A stretch of 64,000 nucleotides of DNA from Caldicoprobacter algeriensis (lineage in GTDB: Bacteria > Bacillota > Clostridia > Caldicoprobacterales > Caldicoprobacteraceae), in contig NZ_JAHUQD010000006.1 of the NCBI RefSeq assembly GCF_023838525.1, positions 60,173-124,172 of the forward strand, given 5' to 3'. The notes under the pieces are model-generated. The model searched no databases. It was not told the origin of the DNA and saw only the letters and a program-made list of their open reading frames with translations. Made by a program: the position numbers and the translations under genes. This document shows, in pieces, positions 49,654-59,639 of the stretch (position 1 is its first letter; each line of letters starts with the position of its first letter).

Positions 49654-50649
49654 ATGGAACAAAAGAAGAGGATTTTTAGCGGAGTACAGCCATCGGGCAA
49701 TATCACCCTTGGCAATTATTTGGGAGCAATTAAGAACTGGGTGTCGCTTCAGGAGGAGTATGACTGTTTTTACTGCATAGTTGACCTCCATGCTTTGACG
49801 GTGCGGCAGGACCCTGAGGAGCTCCGGCGCAGGAGCTTGTCCCTGTTTGCGCTTTACATGGCTTGCGGGCTGGATGTGGAAAAGAACACCGTATTCGTTC
49901 AGTCGCATGTGAGCGCCCATGCCGAGCTGGCCTGGATTTTGAACTGTTATACCTACATGGGTGAGCTGAGCCGAATGACCCAGTTTAAGGAGAAGTCCAG
50001 GAAGCACAGGGACAACATCAATGCGGGATTGTTCACCTATCCCGTACTCATGGCGGCTGATATACTGCTGTACCAGACCCACCTTGTTCCGGTGGGTGAG
50101 GACCAGAAGCAGCACCTGGAGCTGACCAGGGATATCGCTCAAAGATTTAACAGCCTTTATGGTGACGTGTTTGTCGTGCCGGAGGTGTATATTCCCAAGG
50201 TGGCTGCCAGGGTGATGAGCCTGCAGGACCCCACCAGGAAGATGTCAAAATCCGATGAAAACCCCAATGCCTACGTTTCTTTGATGGATGAGCCGGACGT
50301 GATCATGAAGAAGTTTAAGAGAGCCGTTACCGACTCGGGAAGAGAAGTAAAATACGATGAAGAAAACAAGCCCGGCATAAGCAATCTTATGAACATATAT
50401 GCCGCCATTACCGGTAAGACCTATAATGAGATTGAACGAGAATTTGAGGGTAAAGGTTACGGTGACTTCAAAAAAGCCGTGGGTGAGTGCGTGGTTGAAG
50501 CATTGAAGCCAATTCAACAGCGTTACTATGAGCTTATGAAGGACGAGGATTATCTGGTAAAATTGATGAAGGAAGGGGCTCAAAGGGCAGCAAGCGTGGC
50601 CTCCCAGACGCTCAAAAAGGTGTATGAGCGGGTAGGCCTGATTGTATGA
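49654..50649 (+). CDS. trpS: Tryptophanyl-tRNA synthetase
   Basis: 331 residues (GTG 49651 is also in frame; GGAGAGG upstream). Class I signatures: PSGNITLGNYLGAIKNW (HIGH-like) and RKMSKSDENPNAY (KMSKS). LYQTHLVPVGEDQKQHLELTRDIA is the tRNA/ATP-site segment. The 250-bp leader shows no T-box motif that I can identify. Confidence 0.97.
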   Translation: MEQKKRIFSGVQPSGNITLGNYLGAIKNWVSLQEEYDCFYCIVDLHALTVRQDPEELRRRSLSLFALYMACGLDVEKNTVFVQSHVSAHAELAWILNCYTYMGELSRMTQFKEKSRKHRDNINAGLFTYPVLMAADILLYQTHLVPVGEDQKQHLELTRDIAQRFNSLYGDVFVVPEVYIPKVAARVMSLQDPTRKMSKSDENPNAYVSLMDEPDVIMKKFKRAVTDSGREVKYDEENKPGISNLMNIYAAITGKTYNEIEREFEGKGYGDFKKAVGECVVEALKPIQQRYYELMKDEDYLVKLMKEGAQRAASVASQTLKKVYERVGLIV

Positions 50650-50698
50650 TTTAATTTATTGCAGATGCCAAAATTGCTCGAAAAAAGGGGCAGCTGTT

Positions 50699-51820
50699 GT
50701 GAAAGAATTGGATATTTTAAAAGCGGAACTTATAGAGCGGGGTAGGCACCTGGGATTTCTTGTTATAGGGGTTACCGATGCAGGACCGTTTAACGGATGG
50801 TACCGGGCTGTTGAGGTACGAAAAACGATGGACAGAGAGGTAGAAAGAGCTGTAAGCAGGCTTGCCCATTATCCCAAAGATTTGATGCCAGATGCCAAAG
50901 CCATCGTGGTGGCCGTTCATCCTTATCTACCGTACCCGGAGGAGTTTCCTGAAGGGGTGGCCAGGTATTCTGCGCATTATGTAGAATATCCAAGGGCCAG
51001 GAAAGCGGTTGAGGAGCTGGCCGGCGTTATAAGTCAGTGGGGTTATAAGGCCATGGTTGAGCCGCCCTTGCCGGTCAAGGCCGCGGCTTATAGAGCGGGA
51101 GTGGGGACATTTGGGAAAAACGGCATTATATATGTAGGTGAATACGGTTCATGGGTTACTCTGCATCTCATTTTGACCGATGCGCCTCTGCCCTGTGATG
51201 GTCAGCCTCAAGCTCTCTCCTTTTGCGGAGAGTGCGAGAGGTGCATACGTGCCTGCCCTACCCGTGCTATTGCCGATGATGGCGCTGTTTTGCTGGGGCG
51301 TTGTTTGAGGGCCTATATGTTGACTTCGAAATTTGTGCCGGTGGATATAAGGGAAAAGCTGGGTACCAGATTGTTGGGGTGCGATGTCTGCCAAAAGGTA
51401 TGTCCCAGAAACAGCAGGATAACCCGCCAGGCTGGTCTTCCAGAAGATGATCATTTACGGCCGTTTGACGTTTATACATTGATAAAGGCATTGGTTGAGA
51501 ACGATCGAAAAGCGATAGAGGCCGTGGCATCTTTGATAGGGCGCAATTATGTAAGGCCTCAGCGATTGCTATCCAGTGCTATCATTGCGGCAGGCAATTT
51601 TGGTCAGCCCAAATTTATTTCGTTGCTAGTTAAAACATTGAAGCATCCTCATCCTCCAATCCGTGCGTACAGCGCATGGGCACTGGGTAAAATAGGCGGT
51701 AAAGATAGCATGAACGCTTTGGCCGATGCGCTGAAAGATGAAACCGATGAACGTGTTATACAGGAGATCAAAAGAGCACAAGAGATAGCTGGGTTGAGTG
51801 AGTACAGAAGCGATGGTTAA
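50699..51820 (+). CDS. queG: QueG-like epoxyqueuosine reductase / Fe-S protein with HEAT repeats
   Basis: 373 residues from GTG 50699 (AAAAGGGG upstream). N-terminal corrinoid-binding-like domain, GTFGKNGIIYVGEYGSWVTLHLIL, two [4Fe-4S] motifs (CGECERCIRACPTRAI and GCDVCQKVCPRN), then C-terminal HEAT-like repeats (LLSSAIIAAGNFG, PPIRAYSAWALGKIGG). QueG finishes queuosine synthesis in tRNA. The family also contains paralogues of unknown role, and no other que gene is nearby. Confidence 0.82.
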   Translation: MKELDILKAELIERGRHLGFLVIGVTDAGPFNGWYRAVEVRKTMDREVERAVSRLAHYPKDLMPDAKAIVVAVHPYLPYPEEFPEGVARYSAHYVEYPRARKAVEELAGVISQWGYKAMVEPPLPVKAAAYRAGVGTFGKNGIIYVGEYGSWVTLHLILTDAPLPCDGQPQALSFCGECERCIRACPTRAIADDGAVLLGRCLRAYMLTSKFVPVDIREKLGTRLLGCDVCQKVCPRNSRITRQAGLPEDDHLRPFDVYTLIKALVENDRKAIEAVASLIGRNYVRPQRLLSSAIIAAGNFGQPKFISLLVKTLKHPHPPIRAYSAWALGKIGGKDSMNALADALKDETDERVIQEIKRAQEIAGLSEYRSDG

Positions 51821-51986
51821 CGATTGGACTGGTGAGAAAAAACAGTATGAATGCATTCAAATTGGGGAAGAGTATATTAGAGATAGAGAAGAAAATGCTG
51901 GTGTGGTTCAAAATTGGTGCCTTATGTAGATGTGGTGTTTGTGGGATTATATGGTGGCATAAAAAGTGTGAAAGGAGGGTGTGAGG

Positions 51987-52460
51987 ATGGCTTTTATCGA
52001 CGAGCTGGCCAAAAGGCTCGGTGAGGTTGTCAAAAAAGTGGGCGAAAAGTCGGAAGAGCTGATAGAGCTGGGCAAGCTCAATTATGAGATCTTCAAAGAA
52101 GAGGATACCATAAAGAGGCTGTACAGGGAGATTGGACAGTCGGTATACGAGGCCTATAAACAGGAGAATAACTCCCTGGATGCCATCTATCGTTTGTGCC
52201 AGGAGATTGACGAACACAGGGAGAAAATTGAGGGGTTAAAGAAGCGAGTGGAGAACATAAAAAAGGAGATGCAGGAAGAAGGAGCTCAAGTAGAAAAGCA
52301 GCGTGAGGATCAACATGCCCCTCAAACCGGTGGGCAGGACAGTGCTCAGCCTGGTGGTGTCCAGGAAACAAAGCAGGATGTTGGTAGAGAAACAAAGCTG
52401 GATGCCGGCGGAAAAATGACCCAGGGAAACAACGAGAAGAATCTACAGGAGGGAATTTGA
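51987..52460 (+). CDS. Coiled-coil protein of unknown function
   Basis: 157 residues from ATG 51987 (AAAGGAGGGTG upstream). Residues 1-100 are charged amphipathic helices (ELAKRLGEVVKKVGEKSEEL, IDEHREKIEGLKKRVENIKK) and the last ~55 are Gln/Gly/Lys-rich and disordered (QTGGQDSAQPGG). No membrane segment. A Firmicute-type small coiled-coil protein; no family name recognised. Possibly cotranscribed with queG across 166 bp. Confidence 0.65.
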   Translation: MAFIDELAKRLGEVVKKVGEKSEELIELGKLNYEIFKEEDTIKRLYREIGQSVYEAYKQENNSLDAIYRLCQEIDEHREKIEGLKKRVENIKKEMQEEGAQVEKQREDQHAPQTGGQDSAQPGGVQETKQDVGRETKLDAGGKMTQGNNEKNLQEGI

Positions 52461-52576
52461 GCGCGCTAGATGTGTCTGAATTTATAGATAGGTTGAGAAA
52501 AGGAGTGCTGTTTTCTTAAGGTGAAATGAGCTTTGTTTGCTGATTTGTAATAGTTTTGTAAAGGGGGAGAACAAAG

Positions 52577-53071
52577 GTGTCCATCAACATTTTCAATGAC
52601 CTGGAGGCTATTAAGCTGGCCATTGCTATTGAGGAGAGAGGCGAGAGATTTTATCGCCAATCGGCCCCTAAAGCGAGCGATGGTGCAGCCAGGGTTTTGC
52701 TTGAAAGGCTGGCAGAGGACGAGAAGGAGCACAAAGCGGTGTTTGAAGGGTTGTATCAGGAGTTTCTAAAAAATAAGGATGAGTTTGACGATGAATATCT
52801 GTACGACCAAGATGTGGCTGCCTATTTTAATGCTCTTGCTCACAGCCTGATTTTTCCGAATGAAGAAGAACAGGCGAGAGTGGTGGCTCAGCTGCAAAGC
52901 CTTGAGGATGTCATAAGGTTTGGCATTCAGGCGGAAAAGGACTCAATACTTTTATATACCCAGATGATCATATCTTCAAAATTGTCTGAAGCCAAGGATG
53001 TTTTTCGCAGGCTGCTTAAAGAAGAAAAGAAGCATCTCGTTGACCTTCAGGCCTATCTGAAACGTGAATAA
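52577..53071 (+). CDS. Ferritin-like (rubrerythrin-type) diiron protein
   Basis: 164 residues from GTG 52577 (AAAGGGGGAG upstream). Ferritin-like four-helix bundle with AIAIEERGERFYRQSA, RLAEDEKEHKAVFEG, GIQAEKDSILLYTQMI and LLKEEKKHLVDLQAYL giving ExxR..ExxH-type diiron ligands. No rubredoxin domain. Peroxide or iron handling is likely. Confidence 0.85.
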   Translation: MSINIFNDLEAIKLAIAIEERGERFYRQSAPKASDGAARVLLERLAEDEKEHKAVFEGLYQEFLKNKDEFDDEYLYDQDVAAYFNALAHSLIFPNEEEQARVVAQLQSLEDVIRFGIQAEKDSILLYTQMIISSKLSEAKDVFRRLLKEEKKHLVDLQAYLKRE

Positions 53072-53092
53072 AATGCCGTTGAATTATGATTG

Positions 53093-53136
53093 CCTGGCAT
53101 TTATCAAGCTTTTGAACGTTGAAATGCCGGGTTTTT
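53093..53136 (+). terminator. Terminator of the ferritin-like gene
   Basis: CCTGGCATTT (53093-53102) pairs with AAATGCCGGG (53122-53131), with an inner hairpin, followed by TTTTTATTTTG. Confidence 0.8.
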
Positions 53137-53302
53137 ATTTTGGTTTGTCTGGTTGTTACACCGTATTTGTCTGTTTTTCAGATTTACCGACAATGAATAA
53201 ACAACTCTGTAGCACTGAAAGGACGTGGTTGGTGAATTTCAGGCAAAATTTATTTTATGATATATGATAATTTACTTGGTCATCGGTAGGAGGTTAATTG
53301 TA

Positions 53303-53962
53303 ATGTGTGTAAGATTTTTCCTCGAAAGTGGCGTTGAAGAGCTGATGCGCAATTATAAAGTTAAAACAGTGGATGAAAAGGTAAGCGGCTACAGTGCGGG
53401 GAACTTTTATCCAGCGCAAAATGCCATAGTTGTGCTGGAGGACAAAAGTAGGGTCATAATGTTTGCGAAATGGGGTTTTAATTATGATTCAAAGAAGAAA
53501 ATTATTGTCAATGCTCGGGCCGAGACAATTCTGGACAGGCCACTGTTTAAGGATGCCGCGCGGTATGCCAGGTGTATAGTGCCCGCCAATTGGTTTTATG
53601 AGTGGAAGGCTGAGGGGGCAGGGAAAAAGGTAAGGTACAGGATAGGCCTTCAGGATGCCAGCATAATGTCTTTAGGCGGGCTTTACAAGCTGTCTTTTGA
53701 CAAAGACCTGGGACCGCAGCTTGCCTTTGTCATCATAACTACCGATGCAGAAGAAGGTGTCAGGGAAGTGCATCCGCGAATGCCTTTAATCATTAAAGAA
53801 GAATGGGTGGACATGTGGCTGAGCAAAGATACCCCTGTAGAGCTTGTGGAGGAAATATTGAGGGCGAAAACAGGAGCGAAATTTACGGTTGAAAAGTGCG
53901 AAGATGCAGCAAGCAACAAAATTAAAGAAGGTATGTATGGCGAGCAGATGAGCATGTTTTGA
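53303..53962 (+). CDS. SRAP-family abasic-site DNA-protein crosslink protein (YedK/HMCES)
   Basis: 219 residues from ATG 53303, so Cys2 follows the initiator Met as required for the catalytic cysteine. Core signatures VNARAETILDRPLFKDA, RCIVPANWFYEWKAEG and REVHPRMPLII carry the conserved Asn, Glu and His. It covalently caps abasic sites in single-stranded DNA. GTAGGAGG upstream, spacing 10 nt. It stands alone, on the same strand as the upstream ferritin-like gene. Confidence 0.93.
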   Translation: MCVRFFLESGVEELMRNYKVKTVDEKVSGYSAGNFYPAQNAIVVLEDKSRVIMFAKWGFNYDSKKKIIVNARAETILDRPLFKDAARYARCIVPANWFYEWKAEGAGKKVRYRIGLQDASIMSLGGLYKLSFDKDLGPQLAFVIITTDAEEGVREVHPRMPLIIKEEWVDMWLSKDTPVELVEEILRAKTGAKFTVEKCEDAASNKIKEGMYGEQMSMF

Positions 53963-54109
53963 GTGTATCCAATTTTTTCAAGGCAGTAAAATTTTTCGCT
54001 CTTAACCCAAAAAATTTTTTCTTTTTTTTAATAAAAAAAGAAGGATTTTTTTAATTTATGTAGAATATATATAGTACAAAAACGAATCCAAAAACAAAGA
54101 GGGATGCAG

Positions 54110-54847
54110 ATGGACGTAGCAAATGAACTGCTATCAAAGTTAGAAAATGGTCTGATAGTATCATGCCAAGCACTGGAAGGAGAGCCGCTTCATAGTTCTT
54201 TCATAATGGCAAAAATGGCAAAGGCAGCAGAAATGGGAGGGGCGGTAGCCATAAGGGCCAATGGGTATGATGATATAATGGCTATAAAAAAAGAGGTTAA
54301 CCTTCCGGTGATAGGCCTTGTGAAAAAGAAATATGAAGGCTATGTCCCTTATATAACTCCTACAATAGAGGAAGTAGAGCAGGTGGTAAAGGCAGGGGCA
54401 GAAATAGTGGCAGTTGATGCCACAAAATCTATAAAGCCAGGAGGTTTTACTACAGAGGCTTTTTTGAAAGAAATAAAGAGAAAGTATCCCTACATATTGG
54501 TTATGGCTGATATATCCACCTATGAGGAGGGAGTTAAGGCGGCTGAAATAGGCTTTGATCTGGTGTCTACGACGCTGTCTGGATACACAGAATACAGCCA
54601 ACATGGGGATGATCCGGATTTTGAACTGGTGGAGAGGTTGGCAAAGGCAATCAAGGTGCCGCTTATTGCTGAAGGACGTATATGGGAGCCCCGTCAAGCT
54701 TTAGAGGCTCTCGAAAAAGGTGCATATGCTGTGGTGGTGGGAACAGCTATAACAAGACCTCAGGAGATTACCAAGAGGTTTGTTGAGTTTATAAAAAAGA
54801 ACAAGGGGGTTAATAAAACTTGCAAGAACAAAACGGCGTCATTTTGA
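54110..54847 (+). CDS. nanE: N-acylglucosamine-6-phosphate 2-epimerase (NanE)
   Basis: 245 residues from ATG 54110 (AAAGAGGG 6 nt upstream; ATG 54104 in frame). TIM-barrel NanE signatures: GLIVSCQALEGEPLHSS, MGGAVAIRANGYDDI, VIGLVKKKYEG, EIVAVDATKSIKPGG and IAEGRIWEPRQALEAL. Converts ManNAc-6-P to GlcNAc-6-P in sialic-acid/amino-sugar breakdown. First gene of the catabolic locus; overlaps the regulator gene by 28 nt. No nanA or nagB lies in this window. Confidence 0.93.
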   Translation: MDVANELLSKLENGLIVSCQALEGEPLHSSFIMAKMAKAAEMGGAVAIRANGYDDIMAIKKEVNLPVIGLVKKKYEGYVPYITPTIEEVEQVVKAGAEIVAVDATKSIKPGGFTTEAFLKEIKRKYPYILVMADISTYEEGVKAAEIGFDLVSTTLSGYTEYSQHGDDPDFELVERLAKAIKVPLIAEGRIWEPRQALEALEKGAYAVVVGTAITRPQEITKRFVEFIKKNKGVNKTCKNKTASF

Positions 54848-55671
54848 AGATACGAAGCGTATACAATTCTCTTACCAAGGCAGAGAAAAAGGTTGCTGAT
54901 TATGTATTGGAAAATCCAGAGGAAGTCATATACTTGTCCATAACGGAGCTATCCGAAAGATGTAATACAGGTGAGACCACGATAGTGAGGTTTTGCAGGC
55001 GCATAGGCTTGTCAGGTTTTCAGGAATTTAAGCTTAACCTTGCAAAAGATGTAATAAAACCCGAGACCAGCATACATGAAAATGTTTCATTTGACGACCC
55101 TATTGATATACAGGTACAAAAGATAACCAACGAGAACGTTCAAGCAATTGCCAACACTACTAAATTGTTATCTTTAGAAGAGGTGGAAAGAGCTGTTGAC
55201 GCTATAGTGAAGGCAAGGAAGATAGACTTTTACGGAGTAGGGGCATCAGGGTATACGGCGCTGGATGCAAAGTATAAATTTATGAGATTGGGCTTAAATG
55301 TGGATGCCAACTTGGACGCTCATATTCAGGCAATATCGGCTGCTAACCTTAAAGAAGGAGATGTGGCAGTAGGTATATCCTTTTCGGGCAGTACAAAGGA
55401 TACTGTAGCGACATGTCAATTGGCCAAAAAAGCAGGGGCAACTGTCATATGCATTACGAATTATGCAAGGTCGCCCATTACAACAGTAGCGGATATAGTT
55501 CTCTTGACGTCGGCAAAAGAGACGCCTCTGCGAAGTGGTGCCTTGACTTCCAAGATTGCACAATTGCACGTCTTAGATATCTTGTACACCGCGGTAGCTA
55601 TAAGGCTGAAGGATAAGGCGGTTCAGGCTCTTGACAAGACCGCAAAAGCAGTTCTTGACAAGCTGTATTGA
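54820..55671 (+). CDS. RpiR/MurR-family sugar-phosphate regulator
   Basis: 283 residues from TTG 54820 (AAGGGGG upstream). N-terminal HTH (LTKAEKKVADYVLENPEEV, ERCNTGETTIVRFCRRIGLSGFQEFK) and C-terminal SIS domain (GVGASGYTALDAKYKFMRLG, GISFSGSTKDTV, VICITNYARSPI). SIS domains bind phosphosugars. It probably controls this operon by ManNAc-6-P or a related phosphosugar. Overlaps nanE. Confidence 0.93.
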   Translation: MQEQNGVILKIRSVYNSLTKAEKKVADYVLENPEEVIYLSITELSERCNTGETTIVRFCRRIGLSGFQEFKLNLAKDVIKPETSIHENVSFDDPIDIQVQKITNENVQAIANTTKLLSLEEVERAVDAIVKARKIDFYGVGASGYTALDAKYKFMRLGLNVDANLDAHIQAISAANLKEGDVAVGISFSGSTKDTVATCQLAKKAGATVICITNYARSPITTVADIVLLTSAKETPLRSGALTSKIAQLHVLDILYTAVAIRLKDKAVQALDKTAKAVLDKLY

Positions 55672-55709
55672 TGGGATGAAGCATCAAAAGCAGATTGAAG
55701 GGATGTACC

Positions 55710-56588
55710 GTGGGGAAAAGGGTTATAGGCATCGATATAGGAGGCACTAAAATATTAGGCGGTATAGTTGAGGAGGATGGGACCTTATTAAAGGTTAAGC
55801 AGGTCGGTACCCAGGCAGAGAAGGGCAAGGACGCCATCCTGGCCAATTTGTTCAGGCTTATAGACGACCTCATTGCAGAAGGGAGAGTTGATGGCATAGG
55901 AGTTGGCAGCGCCGGAAGGATCGACCATAAAAGAGGCGTTGTCGTCTATGCCACAGACAATCTGCCCGGCTGGACGGGATTACCTCTAAAAGGGATTATA
56001 GAGGATAAATATCAAGTTGCGGTTGCGGTCGATAACGACGTAAATGCCGCTGTATTGGGGGAGATGTGGTTAGGAGCAGGAAGAAATTACAGGGATATTT
56101 TGATGATGACAATAGGTACGGGAGTGGGAGGAGCGGTCGTTGCCGATGGTAAGCTGATTAGGGGTAGCAGCTGTAGTGCGGGGGAAATAGGGCATATGAT
56201 CTTGTATCCTGAAGGGAAACAATGCAATTGTGGCCGGAAGGGCTGTCTGGAACAATATATATCAGGCACGGCCTTGTATAAGCAATATAATGAATTAAGC
56301 AAAAATTTAAAAGTAAATAATGCATGGCAGGTCTTTGAACTGTACAAACAGCGAGATGAAATAGCAGCAAAGGTAATAGGTGACTTTGTAAGGTTGCTTT
56401 CTATATCCATTATGAGTATTAAAAATATATTGGATCCCGAAGTTTTTATCATAGGAGGAGGGGTGGTAGAGTCGAAGGATCTCTGGTGGGACGATTTGAA
56501 AACGTCATTGGGCAGTGACATAAACATTATGAGCGCCGAGCTGGGCGATAAGGCTACAATGTTTGGTGCGGTCCAATTAGTATTGTGA
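55710..56588 (+). CDS. ROK-family sugar kinase (NanK/glucokinase-like)
   Basis: 292 residues from GTG 55710 (AAGGGAT upstream). ATP-binding GIDIGGTKILGGIVEEDG, AVDNDVNAAVLGE, TIGTGVGGAVV, GEIGHMIL and the zinc-binding CNCGRKGCLEQYISG. With NanE next door, ManNAc kinase activity is the simplest inference; glucokinase activity cannot be excluded. Followed by the DUF4127 gene. Confidence 0.9.
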   Translation: MGKRVIGIDIGGTKILGGIVEEDGTLLKVKQVGTQAEKGKDAILANLFRLIDDLIAEGRVDGIGVGSAGRIDHKRGVVVYATDNLPGWTGLPLKGIIEDKYQVAVAVDNDVNAAVLGEMWLGAGRNYRDILMMTIGTGVGGAVVADGKLIRGSSCSAGEIGHMILYPEGKQCNCGRKGCLEQYISGTALYKQYNELSKNLKVNNAWQVFELYKQRDEIAAKVIGDFVRLLSISIMSIKNILDPEVFIIGGGVVESKDLWWDDLKTSLGSDINIMSAELGDKATMFGAVQLVL

Positions 56589-56689
56589 ATGTAATTTAAC
56601 CATTTAATAAGGTGTTTTATTGGTTGTATAGAGTTGGACCGAGATGAAATTTGAACGAAACAGCTGATGTTCAAGAGGAGGGGGCTTTT

Positions 56690-58219
56690 TTGGTAAAAAT
56701 ATTATATTTACCGCTAGATGAGCGCCCGTGCAATTATGTCTTTCCTGTCAGGATTGCTGATTTAGTAGAGGATGTCGAGGTAATTAGACCTGACATAAAT
56801 CGTATGGGTAAGAAGAAAGTACCTGCGGATATCGATTATTTGATGGCTTTTTTGGAGCAGGAAGCGAGCTCTTGTGATGTTGCTGTTGTTTCGTTGGATC
56901 TGCTACTGTATGGAGGCATTGTTCCGTCTCGTATTTATAGTTATACTTTTGATGAATTAAAACAACGCCTATATAAGCTGAAGGAGATAAGAAGTAAAAA
57001 TCCATGTCTTAAGATATATGCATATAACCTTATAATGAGAGTTCCAGCTTACAATTCTGCTGAAGAAGAACCGGATTATTATCAGGAGTATGGAAGAGAC
57101 ATTTTCATGTATTCTTGTCTTACTGACAAGATTCAAAAGAATGAAGCGACAGAAGAAGAAAAAAAAGAATATGAGTTGTTAGAGGAGAAGATACCTAAAG
57201 AAGTCATAGAGGATTATATACATAGAAGGAAAGTCAACGAATCCATCAATGAGATGGCCATTGAAATGGTAAAAGAAGGGGTAATTGATTTCTTAATAAT
57301 TCCGCAGGATGATTGCAGCCCTTATGGATTTTTCGCAATTACTCAAAGAAAGCTTTCAGCCCTTATTAGGAAGCACGAGCTGTGGGATCAGGTTTATATT
57401 TATCCGGGTGCTGATGAAGTGGGTTGTACATTGATGGCCCGTGCTATTAATAAATCTAAAGGGTGGCTACCAAAGGTTTATGTGCGTTACAATTCTGAGA
57501 TTGGTTACAGGACGATTCCGCTTTATGAAGATCGTCCTCTCTGTGAAAGCATTAAATCACAGATAAGTGCTGCAGGTGGAGTGATTGTACATGATGAGAG
57601 CACCGCTGACTACATATTATTTGTAAATGCTCCAGCAGATAAGATGAAGGAAAGTACGAGTGCAAATGATATATACGACAATTCTTATGAGCGCATGAGG
57701 AATATTAGAGAAATGATTGAAGCCATGCAATATTATATCGACCAAAATAAACCTTGTGCGGTGGCTGATGTGGCGTATGCTAATGGTGGAGACGGGGATT
57801 TGGTGAAGTTGCTCTCTAAAAAGGAATTGTACTACAAATTGTATGGATATGCTGGATGGAATACATGTGGTAACACCCTGGGGACAGTTATATCCCATAG
57901 CATGATAGCGGTAAAAGGGAAGTGCCTTGAGTCTCCCAAACATCAGCGGTTTTTATTTGAAAGATTTCTTGATGACTGGGCTTATCAAAGTGTTTTAAGG
58001 AGCAAAGTTACCAACGAACTTTTACCGCGCCTTGGACTAAATTATTTCTGGTTAGGAGATCAACAAGACAAAGTAACATGTGTACTGAAAGAGGAGTTTC
58101 AAAATATTCTGGAAAGGTATTTTCCTAAATATAAGGACTATCACCTAACCATAGAAAGAATTTATATGCCTTGGAATCGGATGTTTGAAGTTGGGATTGA
58201 AATGGGTATTAAAGGGTGA
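56690..58219 (+). CDS. DUF4127 family protein
   Basis: 509 residues from TTG 56690, which has GAGGAGGGGG 6 nt upstream and puts the conserved start KILYLPLDERPCNY at the N-terminus (TTG 56651 is in frame but has a poor SD). Conserved: LLYGGIVPSRIYS, AYNLIMRVPAYN, IIPQDDCSPYGF, YIYPGADEVGCTLMAR, YAGWNTCGNTLGTVISHS. Cytoplasmic, no signal peptide. Function is unknown; the many acidic/His/Cys conserved positions suggest an enzyme acting on sugars. Overlaps the FAD gene by 4 nt. Confidence 0.88.
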   Translation: MVKILYLPLDERPCNYVFPVRIADLVEDVEVIRPDINRMGKKKVPADIDYLMAFLEQEASSCDVAVVSLDLLLYGGIVPSRIYSYTFDELKQRLYKLKEIRSKNPCLKIYAYNLIMRVPAYNSAEEEPDYYQEYGRDIFMYSCLTDKIQKNEATEEEKKEYELLEEKIPKEVIEDYIHRRKVNESINEMAIEMVKEGVIDFLIIPQDDCSPYGFFAITQRKLSALIRKHELWDQVYIYPGADEVGCTLMARAINKSKGWLPKVYVRYNSEIGYRTIPLYEDRPLCESIKSQISAAGGVIVHDESTADYILFVNAPADKMKESTSANDIYDNSYERMRNIREMIEAMQYYIDQNKPCAVADVAYANGGDGDLVKLLSKKELYYKLYGYAGWNTCGNTLGTVISHSMIAVKGKCLESPKHQRFLFERFLDDWAYQSVLRSKVTNELLPRLGLNYFWLGDQQDKVTCVLKEEFQNILERYFPKYKDYHLTIERIYMPWNRMFEVGIEMGIKG

Positions 58220-59589
58220 CGAGAAAGGTTATGAGAATAGAATTTAGTAAAAAAATTCAGGTTATTGAAGAATATGATGTAGTGGTTGTCGGCGGGGGAA
58301 CTGCAGGTGCTGTAGCAGCGATTTCGGCTGGGAGGGAAGGGTTAAAAACTCTAGTGGTTGAGCAGTTTGGCTGCCTTGGCGGCTCACAAACCATGGCCTT
58401 GGTTACCCCCATGATGCACAATCATATTGAAGGAAATCCTTATTCTTCGGCTATTGATGAGGAGATCTGTGATAGAATTATATCCTACGGGTACGGCTAT
58501 AAAGACGCTGGCGGGAATAAAGGTTGGTTTGACCCTCAAATGCTGAAGATAGTGCTGGAAGAAATGGCGGTTGAAGCGGGATGCGAAATATTATACCACA
58601 CATCCTTGGTTGATGTGGCCCGTAATGGACAAATCATAGAAGCGGTTATATTGCACAATAAAGATGGACTTTTTGCTGTGAAAGCTAAAGTGTTTATAGA
58701 CTGTACTGGTGATGCTGATGTGGTGTACTATGCAGGGCTTCCTTATGAGATGGGCAATGAAGAGGGAGTCAATCAGGCAATATCTTTAAGATTTCAGATG
58801 ACTAATATAGATTGTGATAGGTTTGGTGAATATTTAGAAAGTTTGGGGCAGAAAGGGGCCACCAGGTATCCTTATCTTCACACAGCTGTTGTCAAAGGGG
58901 GAAATTGGCCGTTAAACAAGGTATTTGAAGAGAAAGTAGAACAAGGGATTTTGACGGAACAGGACCTAAACTACTTTCAGGTGTTTTCGGTCCCGGGAAA
59001 ACCCAATGACCTTGCCTTCAATTGTCCCGAACTGGGAGGAACAAAAAATGTGATAGATGCGCGATACCTTTCTCAAAAACAAATCGAAGGCAAAAGAGCT
59101 ATTTTAAGGCTAGCAAAATTTTTAAGGGAGTATATACCTGGTTTTGAAAATTCATATATATGTGATATTGCGGCTATGATAGGAGTTCGTGAGTCAAGAA
59201 GAGCGAAGACCGAGTATATATTGACCAAAGAGGACGTGCTAAGTTACAGAAAGTTCGAAGACGGTATTGCGCATACTAATTATCCTATAGATATACACGG
59301 GGCCTCGGGCAAGCTGGAGTGTGCTTCTCAAGGGATAACCGAGAAATACTATGAGATACCATATAGAAGTTTGGTGGTTGTAGGGGTTGATAATCTGCTT
59401 GTCGCAGGGCGTTGTATAGGAGCAGATTTCATTGCCCAATCCTCAATCAGGGTACAACAGACCTGTAGAGCGATGGGGGAAGCAGCCGGAATAGCAGCCA
59501 AATTAGCGATACAGAGGAATGTTCCATGTCGGGATGTGGATGGACGGGAGGTTAGGAGCATCATGAGGGAAAGAGGAGGAAAGTTGTAA
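58216..59589 (+). CDS. FAD-dependent oxidoreductase (FAD_oxidored type)
   Basis: 457 residues from GTG 58216 (GTGA overlap with the previous stop); ATG 58231 is also possible. Dinucleotide-binding YDVVVVGGGTAGAVAAISAGREG, QFGCLGGSQTMALVTPM, IDCTGDADVVYYAGLPYE and the C-terminal LLVAGRCIGADFIAQSSIRVQQTCRAMGEAAG. Fits FAD_oxidored/succinate-dehydrogenase-fold enzymes that sit in glycan-use loci. With the coupled DUF4127 protein it may oxidise a sugar or sugar acid. Confidence 0.87.
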   Translation: MTRKVMRIEFSKKIQVIEEYDVVVVGGGTAGAVAAISAGREGLKTLVVEQFGCLGGSQTMALVTPMMHNHIEGNPYSSAIDEEICDRIISYGYGYKDAGGNKGWFDPQMLKIVLEEMAVEAGCEILYHTSLVDVARNGQIIEAVILHNKDGLFAVKAKVFIDCTGDADVVYYAGLPYEMGNEEGVNQAISLRFQMTNIDCDRFGEYLESLGQKGATRYPYLHTAVVKGGNWPLNKVFEEKVEQGILTEQDLNYFQVFSVPGKPNDLAFNCPELGGTKNVIDARYLSQKQIEGKRAILRLAKFLREYIPGFENSYICDIAAMIGVRESRRAKTEYILTKEDVLSYRKFEDGIAHTNYPIDIHGASGKLECASQGITEKYYEIPYRSLVVVGVDNLLVAGRCIGADFIAQSSIRVQQTCRAMGEAAGIAAKLAIQRNVPCRDVDGREVRSIMRERGGKL

Positions 59590-59639
59590 AGATTGTGTAT
59601 TAAGGAGATATAAGATTTAAGATTAAGAGGTGAGTTATA

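Noticed and set aside
54061..54080. TGTA...TACA dyad as RpiR operator
   Set aside because: Only partial symmetry in A/T-rich DNA; not enough to call.
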